26,915 bases of DNA from Byssochlamys sp. IMV 00236 (lineage: Eukaryota; Ascomycota; Eurotiomycetes; Eurotiales; Thermoascaceae): NCBI GenBank assembly GCA_001931875.2, contig MSJH02000793.1:182435-209349 (forward strand), in the 5' to 3' direction. Below are positions 20,148 to 26,915 of this stretch, in pieces. The notes below the pieces were generated by a model. It ran no database searches and was not told the DNA's origin. It saw only the letters and a program-made list of their open reading frames with translations. The position numbers were made by a program, and so were the translations under genes. Numbering within the stretch: the stretch's first letter is position 1; each line of letters begins with the position of its first letter.

Positions 20148-21406
20148 ATGGCCACTGCAGCGAGGTCCATGAGCCGGCAGGCTCTGTTCCTCGCCAGGCG
20201 AGGGCCTGTTCGACAGAATACAGCATTTCAGAGCCCAATCGCGGCACAGTCTCGCTTCTTTTCAGCTTCGCCCTACAACTACCTGCCGGAAGACCCTCCA
20301 GTGCCTCCTCCTCCCAGGGACCCTAGGCCGGAGGATATGGAGCCTCTGCCTGAGTACTCTCCGGAACATCTCAGCAAGGAAGAGCGCTCGATGTATGAAA
20401 TGATGGGGCCGGAAGACCGACAACTTTTCGATGCCGAGAACCGCAAATTTGTGGAGGAGTACAACGATCCCGCTAAACGAGCAGCCATGTTTGCGGAGAT
20501 CGACAGGGGCGTCAACCAGATTGAAAGAGAGCAGCCCATGAAATTCGAGGATATCCGTGAAAAACAACGTGGTTTCTGGGCGGAAGAGGAAGACGACGAG
20601 TTTGGTATTGTAGAGGATGGTGACGAGGAATTCAACGACGATGAGATCACATCAATGGCACACGCAGAGTTGGAGTTGCACCGTGAAATCAGAGAATATG
20701 CAAGAATTGCAGCGTGGGATATGCCGCTGCTGAGCAGTACGGGCCTCCGTCGCATCTTCATTCACTGAGCGGACCGCTAATTTTTTGTACTACAGAATTC
20801 GCAGAGCCATTCGTTTTACCCTCCAAAGAGCAACTTCTCCGCTTCCGATACACCACCTATATGGGTGAGCAGCACCCGGCTGAGCCCAAGGTAGTTGTGG
20901 AGCTCAGCTCGAAGGACCTGGTTCCCAAGCATCTTAGCGAAAAACAGCGCCAGACATTCCTCAAACTCGTCGGACCCCGTTACAACCCAGAAACAGACAT
21001 TGTTCGCATGTCCTGTGAAAAGTTCTCCCACCGCGCTCAGAACAAGCGATACCTGGGCGACCTAGTCAACTCGCTGATCAAAGAGGCTAAAGAGGGTGAC
21101 TCTTTCGAGGATATTCCCCTTGATCTACGGCATCACAAGCCCAAGCCTAAGATCTACTTCCCGGAATCCTGGAAGTTGACAGAGGAGAGAAAGAAGCAGC
21201 TGGCCGCTACACGGAACCAGCGACAAATCGCCGAGCAAGAACGGCCGCTTATCGTAGACGGCAACGATGTGGTTGCACTTGCCGTCAAGACACTACCTGC
21301 CTTGAACACGGCATTGAATCTGAAGGCCGCTGAGGAGCGGGAGCGCGTTGCCGTCAAGGTCAGCGCTAAGGCACAGAAGAAGGGAGCGCAAAAGCTGCGG
21401 AGGTAG
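20148..21406 (+). CDS. rsm24: Mitochondrial ribosomal protein Rsm24/mS35 (399 aa)
   Basis: Two exons, 20148-20736 and 20796-21406, with a 59-nt GTACGG...TACAG intron containing a GCTAAT branch-like site, give 399 residues. The first 30 or so residues are rich in Arg, Ser and Ala with no acids (MATAARSMSRQALFLARRG), a mitochondrial presequence. A Pro-rich linker (PVPPPPRDPRPED) and an acidic helical region follow. The C-terminal half carries the family core, with KFAEPFVLPSKEQLLRFRYTTY spanning the splice region and RMSCEKFSHRAQNKRYLGDL. This matches the mS35/Rsm24 protein of the small mitochondrial ribosomal subunit. The Kozak context CAACAATGGC supports the start. Distinction from other mitoribosomal proteins is fairly confident but not absolute. 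Confidence 0.85.
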
Positions 21407-22244
21407 AGCAACACTACGTGATAACGCTAATGGGACAAGCAATCTAGACGGTTGGAGCAGCGTCTTTCTATCATGTATTCTAGACAGTTCTGATCTCCAA
21501 TGTACCATAACTTTCCAATCTGCTATTCTGAGATCGAGAACCACATGGCTGACAGGTTGAGGTTCCGTACGTGGCCTGATATATCCAGAAGCATAGCCGA
21601 TTACGAAATAGGGACGAGTAAAACTTAACACTTTGGTCTGCCATTGACTATTTATCACAGGAAAAGGAGAGAAAAGGGGCCAATCTTGAAAGACAAATCA
21701 GTTCAGAAACGTACAAAAAACCATCTCGGGTAGGAAATCCAGGGCTCAATTTGAGGTTTCCATTTGGGGGATAAATTGAAAAACAAGAGGGCTCTTTATA
21801 GGACATAGCCATCGGTGTGCTTTATGATATACACCTCATCCAGAAGGCGAAGACCAACTAGCATCGGTGAGAGGATTCCGACTGCGAATATTCCAGTGCC
21901 AGGACACAAAAGGGGGAGGACAAATACAGTGTGTCTCACGTTATGTGTGTGGATGGGGTGTTGATAATAATAAAACAGAAGACAGGGGGCGGAAGAAGAA
22001 AATCTGTTCCATCATCTCGAACCAGGGGTGGGGGGCAGATAATTTCTTTCCCATCATACCCAAACCGTGAATGATCCATGTGTTTGGTATATTTAACCCT
22101 GGGTAGGTAGGGGAAAGAAGGAGGATAACAGAAAAGGTTGTGGGAGAGAGATTCGTCGTCTCAACAGCGCGTAACTACCGGGCAGACCTGGAGTTGTTCC
22201 CACTTTCAATCTTTCAAAACATCGTGCTTCGAACTTTACTTCAT
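21407..22244. other. Convergent 3' intergenic region
   Basis: Lies between the stops of rsm24 and the CCCH gene. No coding sequence is supported. Purine-rich G runs are frequent at 21900-22140. It should contain both 3' untranslated regions. Confidence 0.6.
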
Positions 22245-23971
22245 TCATTCATCATCGTCGTCCTCCAGACCGAGGCCGAACAAGTCATCCGCGAGAGGAT
22301 CCATGGGGGCCTTACCCTTACCCTTCTTGTAGTTGGGTTTCGGGAGGGGACTCATCGAGTGGGCTATGTTGTGGTTGTTCTTCTTCCCCTCGCCGATGGC
22401 CCCAAGAGGGTTTGCGGAAGTCAAGGAATCTGAATGGCAAGAGGGAGAGTCAGTGGAAGGTGATCCAACACGAGAGGAACTAGCAGACGAAACACGATGA
22501 CCCGGTCCAGAGAGAGAAAGATAAGTAGTGCTCTGAGAGCTGCTCTTGGAGTCAGGAGAGGCAGCACGGGAAATCCTCGCATTGCCACCACCATTGTTCT
22601 TTCCCCTGAAGGATGGGGTTTCCACGATGACCTGGTTCCTGACTGGAGCCTCCGCAGGGACACGAGGCTGGTACAGACGACGCGACTTGACGGGCTTCTT
22701 GGACCGCATCTGAGTAGGAGAGCCGAAATTGGCATGAATAGCGGTCGGCGCGTGGCTGCCTCCAGGTCCTGACATGAGAGATTGCATGCTGCGGACAAAC
22801 TCGTGGTGATGAACTAGCTCTGCATCCTCAGAGCTGCTCTTCTCTCCATCACTTGAGTTTCTGCGGATCGGGTCAAGCGTGGGATAGCCGGGAAGTGGAT
22901 CGAAGGAAAGGAGATCAATCTTCTTGGTGGATGGATCATGCATACCGGGAATATTTTTCGGTGCGTGTTTCTGAGAATGGATGCCATCACCCATGTAGGG
23001 GGTCTCGCGGCCAGTGTGATTCTGTGCCCTCATGGCGGCTGGGGCCTGTGGGATCGAAGGCTGATTGACTGTCTTGTGTCTCGACTGGTTGTCCGGTCCA
23101 GGAATATCATCACCGGCGGTGATTCCCAGCCTAAGGTGATACGGAAGCGTCCTGGTCGTTGAGTTGAGACCACGGTCCTGAGCAGAGGTGACCTGGTGAC
23201 GTCCGTGGTGTCCATTTGGCAAAAGGCTTGGGATGCCGTGCTTCTCACGATACCAGCGAGGTATGTCGCGAAGACCCAGTTTTTCGAGAGTGGGGAGATC
23301 CTTAGGCATTTCATGCTTGTAGAGACATCCTGCAATACATGATCAGTGCGCTGTTCTAGGCTTCTTCAAATGATACCTACTGACCTTGCTGCTGATAGTC
23401 ACACTCGCCGTGACGGATCCAGTAGGAACAGAACTCCTTCTTGGGATTATGGGTCACGTTGCCATCACGTCTTCCGCTATTCTATATAGATCGTCAGTAA
23501 TCTTTTACTGTGTCTTCTCGAGAAAGCTATATATCCTACCGATCTAGCACCTCCATGTCCAGCAGTGTTTGCTGGTCCCCATGGGCCAACTGCAGGACTA
23601 GGGACAATCCAGTTTTGAGGCAAATTCTGCTGGAGCATTGTCTGGAGGGCAAGACGCTGGCTCGGGGTGAGGTTTTCGTCAGAAGCCACTCTCATGATCG
23701 AAGTCTGAAGGTTCACATCTTGAAGGAACTGGTTAGGTGGCCCAGGAGTTGGGACACGCGGGTTGATCAGAGGAACACCCTCAACAACATAGAACTGCGC
23801 GCGAGGAGGGATAGATCCCAAGCTCGTCATTCCTTGAGTTTCACTTGGAGCGAGGACTCGTGGGACACCACGGATCGAGATATGCGCAGGAAGCTCGTCG
23901 ACCGCGATCATGGGTGTCATTGTACCGTTCGGACGAGAAATGAAGAACTGCGGGCGCAGCGGAGAAGCCAT
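22245..23971 (-). CDS. CCCH zinc-finger protein with long disordered tail (537 aa)
   Basis: Three exons, 23971-23540, 23481-23385 and 23329-22245, with introns of 58 and 55 nt, close in frame at 537 residues. A single CCCH finger lies at C162-x8-C171-x6-C178-x3-H182 (CSYWIRHGECDYQQQGC...), split by the second intron. The flanks read KKEFCSYWIRHGECDY and LYKHEMP, the pattern of fungal C3H1 proteins likely to bind RNA. Residues 1-144 are Pro/Gln-rich and mostly disordered. After the finger, about 350 residues are low-complexity Ser, Pro, His and Gly with SSxS clusters, ending in KKGKGKAPMDPLADDLFGLGLEDDDDE, a basic patch followed by a hydrophobic/acidic C-terminus. The specific orthologue is not known to me. 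The start ATG has context AAGATGGCT. The gene is convergent with rsm24. Confidence 0.85.
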
Positions 23972-25674
23972 CTTGACTCAGAGTGATGATAATGAAGAAA
24001 GACGCGTCTATCTTGTGAAGAAATGTATCCTCTAGCTATAATGAGGTGGGAAGACGCTAGACAGGTAAATCTGATATGAGAAAGTAAGATAGGAAAAACA
24101 GAGGGTAGAAGAACAAGTTGCTTGAAGGAAGGTGATGAGGAAACAGAATAACTTATGAATGGGGGGCAGGCAGAATATTATTGAAAACAAGTGATTGTGT
24201 GTCAGTGAAGGAGAGCTCTGCTTTGCTCAAAGAAATCTCCAGATGTGTTTCTCGGACAGACACGCTCAAAGAAACCAGCCACCAGTGAATTAACTGTCAG
24301 GCAAACACCACCACACCAGACAAGGCTAATAAGCATGTGACCCAAGTTTCATAGCTATGAGAGACCAAATATGATAGAGAATCTCCAATAGAAATGTACT
24401 TTCATTTAAAAAGAATACCAAGATAAAATGCCCTTGTGCGCTGAATAGAAACTGGATGGCAACACCCACTGGAGTGATAAAAGCTGGGTGGGATCCTGCC
24501 AGGGTAACTAGGGGAAGACGCAAGATGGAACTTTCCATCAGAGTCCTGGGAGTCCGCCTTTATGCATTGTGAGCCATCTGTGTTTGTCAAAAAAGAATTA
24601 AAAAAAGGCCAGTCATTCACTCCAGATGTGGTTTGCCCCGGCAGATGGGTCGTGGTTGTCGGTACAACCAACTGAATTTGCGTGTCGGATGGCTGCATAT
24701 AGCGCTTCAGATTTGCCATTTTTGCTTCATATTGAGAGTTTCAGCCTAAGAGGAAGACTAATCAGTGTCCTATACAATTACCCGTGGACCATTGAACTGT
24801 ATGCTTGATTATATTACCTTGAATCTACGAGAAAGGACAGGCAAAACTGTACACTCGTCGATTTCGGTAATGGCTGCACTCCGTACACCTGCGTCGATGC
24901 TCTTAAGTCCTTCACGAACAAATTCCGGGGAGAGGCCGACGTAAGTACCTTACTTTCTTTGGGATTAAGTGAGCACTTTCTCATTGCCGGCTAGATGCTA
25001 TTATCTGCGCTATAGTTACTCCGATAGACCTTGATAGGGCTGATTGCTTGGCAGTAAAGGAGAAACCTTGAGGCTTGTGGCGTCGGGCCTATGATCACCA
25101 GGAAACTAGCTTAAACCATTCACATTATCTAGGTCCAAATCCTTATGCGGTCCAGATCCTTTGGCCAGGAAAGATAATTCTTTCCCCAATTCTTGGTTCT
25201 AGAAGGCTGACAACCATGTGGGCTCTCCATAGTGATGAGCTTGGATTCTTCTTTTTCTGTCATGAATAATAGAAAGCCAAACGGTATGTGACAATAAGCC
25301 ATTTATCTTTTAAATAATGCCTAGTAACAAGCCTACTTCCAGCATAGCAAGAGATATATCCGTAATTCCACGACGTCCTAGTCATAGCCCATCGCTCTAA
25401 GACAGGAATCCGCGATTCTCTCAAGATAATTGAGTACTCGCACTGGCCAGAACTAATTGGACTGTAGATACAACTTTAGTCGATCAGTGCTTCTTCATAG
25501 GACGATAAAGGGATAGTGGAAAGCTCCTTTTTTCTCCGACGTTACAATCCGGATACGTAAACACTATTCTCTACAGAGATGGAAGTGTGTATTAATCAGT
25601 GGGTAGTGCGTTTCCATTAGATATTATTCCTAAATATTTTCACATGAGGAACAACCGGAAGCATTGAGAGCCCT
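23972..25674. other. Intergenic, 1.7 kb, no gene recognised
   Basis: The first few hundred bases form the upstream region of the minus-strand CCCH gene, purine-rich on the plus strand at about 24050-24160. A 105-codon minus frame at 24402-24719 shows no recognisable domain, and its overlapping shorter frames make it unconvincing. The remainder shows nothing I can name. Confidence 0.55.
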
Positions 25675-26329
25675 TTACAGAGAAAGACCGGTGAGACCCT
25701 CAGAGAGACCGGTGAGAAGGCCGTCAAGAAGCTGCTTGACAAGGGCAAGCAGCTGGTTAACAACGACTTCAAGAGACGCGAGAAGTCCACCCAAGCTGCC
25801 GACGAGAGGTCCAAGGAAAGACAGAGTAGCAGGGAGACCAAGACTGGAGATAACGTTGTCCAGAGTGCCGCTAACCTCAAGCAGGAGGTTGGTCACCAGC
25901 GGGGCGAGGTCAATGTCAAGGTCAACGGTCTGACGAGTAGCAATGGTCGAGTTCTTGAGAGCCATGGCGTGCTTGTGGATGCCCTGGACCTGGGAGGTAG
26001 CCTGGACAACGGCAGAGTTGATAGCTGCAAGCTCGGCGGTGATAGCCTTGCCGGCGGCCTGCTGCTCCTCAAGGGGAGAGGACTGGGAGACACCAGCAGC
26101 GGTGGAGTCTGGTATTATGGTTAGATGAATCGATTATCTTCTCATAAGGTACAGGTAGATACTCACTGATCTTGGCAGTGTGTTCCTGGACGGTAGAGAA
26201 CAGGGTAGAGATGACAGCCGTGGGGTCAGTGGCCTCGACAGGCTTGGAGATAGAGCTGAGGGCGGTAGGAGCCGCGGAAACAGCAGAGAAGACCGCGAAG
26301 GTCGGGACCAGCAGACTGAGGAACTTCAT
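25675..26329 (-). CDS. Small secreted cysteine-free protein (198 aa)
   Basis: Two exons, 26329-26167 and 26108-25675, with a 58-nt GTGAGT...ACCAG intron, give 198 residues. Residues 1-20 (MKFLSLLVPTFAVFSAVSAA) form a classic signal peptide. The mature protein has no Cys, has N-glycosylation sites NST at 55-57 (made at the splice) and in LKNSTIA, and an Ala/Gln-rich helical middle. Its last 70 residues are a Leu/Gly/Val-rich amphipathic run such as LGPLVGSLGGLLASLEVVV. Codons are strongly C-ending, suggesting high expression. It resembles fungal hydrophobic-surface-binding (HsbA) or galactomannoprotein-type secreted proteins in size and composition, but I cannot confirm the family. It likely acts at the cell wall or outside the cell. 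Confidence 0.8.
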
Positions 26330-26459
26330 CTTGAAGGGTTTGAAAGTTGGAGTTTAAAGATAGACTAAGGTGAGTGTAGTGATTGGAACGAACGTGGGAT
26401 GGATTCGAGACGGGCCTTGAGCTCAGCGGTCCTCAAGGGAACGGCCAGCTCGATAGATC

Positions 26460-26466
26460 TTATATA
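26460..26466 (-). promoter_or_regulatory. TATA box of secreted-protein gene
   Basis: TATATAA on the minus strand, 131-137 bp upstream of the ATG at 26329. A pyrimidine/CA-rich leader (ACTCCAACTTTCAAACCC, just before the ATG) follows, as in strongly expressed fungal genes. Confidence 0.55.
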
Positions 26467-26915
26467 CTCTACGAGATCCCATGGCCCATGCTCGACCGGC
26501 TGACAAGACTACTGGTAAGTGGTAACTCATCCAAGCCGCCTTTCGCGTCATTGTCCCGTTCTTTGTCCCGTTCTCCTGTTTAAGCCCGTAGAAGGGATTT
26601 AGGCGGCGGCAAACATCAGGGCATGTACTACTATAGAACAGGGGCCACTGGTAAGTTAATTTCCAAGGATTAGTGAAACGAAAGCGCTGACTGGCCCATG
26701 TCGATCTCTGCTTAGTCCCGTAGGATCTGATATAATACTTTATCTAGCCTGGTGCAAGATCCTATGTTCGCATAAAGGGAAATTATCTGCGGAAATCCCA
26801 GGAAGTGATCGGCGCTTGATACGGAGTAATGCCTGCAACCTCCCCGAGCTGAAAGCACCTCGAGGTGCGTGCATGACGGCGATCACAATCGCAGGAGTTT
26901 TTTTTTTTTTTTTTT
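26467..26915. other. Right end, upstream sequence and poly-T edge
   Basis: No gene is supported. A tandem TTGTCCCGTTCT-like duplication lies at about 26551-26572, a TACGGAGTA motif at 26820-26828, and a terminal T17 run at 26899-26915 that is probably a contig edge. Distal promoter elements of the secreted-protein gene may lie here. Confidence 0.5.

Noticed and set aside
24402..24719. 105-codon minus frame
   Set aside because: No recognisable domain, Ser/Thr/Pro-biased, and it sits in the distal upstream region of the CCCH gene without splice support.

Overview
This window looks like nuclear DNA of a filamentous ascomycete, most likely an Aspergillus/Penicillium-type member of the Eurotiales. 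The evidence is short 50-75 nt GT-AG introns, single-copy fungal genes (Arp1/NudK, Alg13, Rsm24/mS35, a fungal-rhodopsin-domain membrane protein), the TACGGAGTAC motif scattered between genes, and a retrotransposon with the C-to-T/G-to-A decay left by repeat-induced point mutation (RIP). The window begins with a poly-A run and ends with a poly-T run, which may be contig edges. The species call is inference.

Left third (about 288-8150): one full-length, dead Ty3/Gypsy chromovirus. Two 143-bp LTRs enclose a very TpA-rich interior with no open reading frame of useful length. If TAA/TAG are read through as mutated Gln/Trp codons, three long frames appear. The first is Gag, ending in a decayed CCHC knuckle. 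The second is Pol, with protease, RT, RNase H, integrase and a terminal chromodomain. The third is a frame of about 488 codons, 6217-7683, downstream of Pol, which I cannot assign. The LTRs and about 280 bp before the 3' LTR are almost untouched by the mutation. An 85-bp MITE with perfect 23-bp inverted ends and a TA duplication lies just beyond, at 8568-8652.

Middle (about 8.7-16.8 kb): gene-poor, with two spliced genes separated by 1-3 kb of sequence in which I recognise nothing. They are a metallo-beta-lactamase-fold hydrolase (+, 10241-11459) and a seven-helix rhodopsin-domain membrane protein (-, 12663-13950). One unassigned 166-codon ORF and a 12-bp-arm hairpin lie in the 2.9-kb gap that follows.

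Right (16.8-26.9 kb): a housekeeping block. Arp1/nudK (-) and alg13 (-) lie in tandem. alg13 shares a 334-bp divergent promoter with the mitochondrial ribosomal protein gene rsm24 (+). rsm24 is convergent with a CCCH zinc-finger gene (-). After a 1.7-kb gap comes a small cysteine-free secreted protein gene (-) with a clear TATA box. All exon models were built by hand from splice consensus and frame, and each closes exactly in frame. The functions (dynactin/nuclear migration, N-glycan assembly, mitochondrial translation) are unrelated, so this is ordinary fungal gene order and not a cluster. The least explained items are the extra retroelement frame and the sharp edges of its RIP damage.
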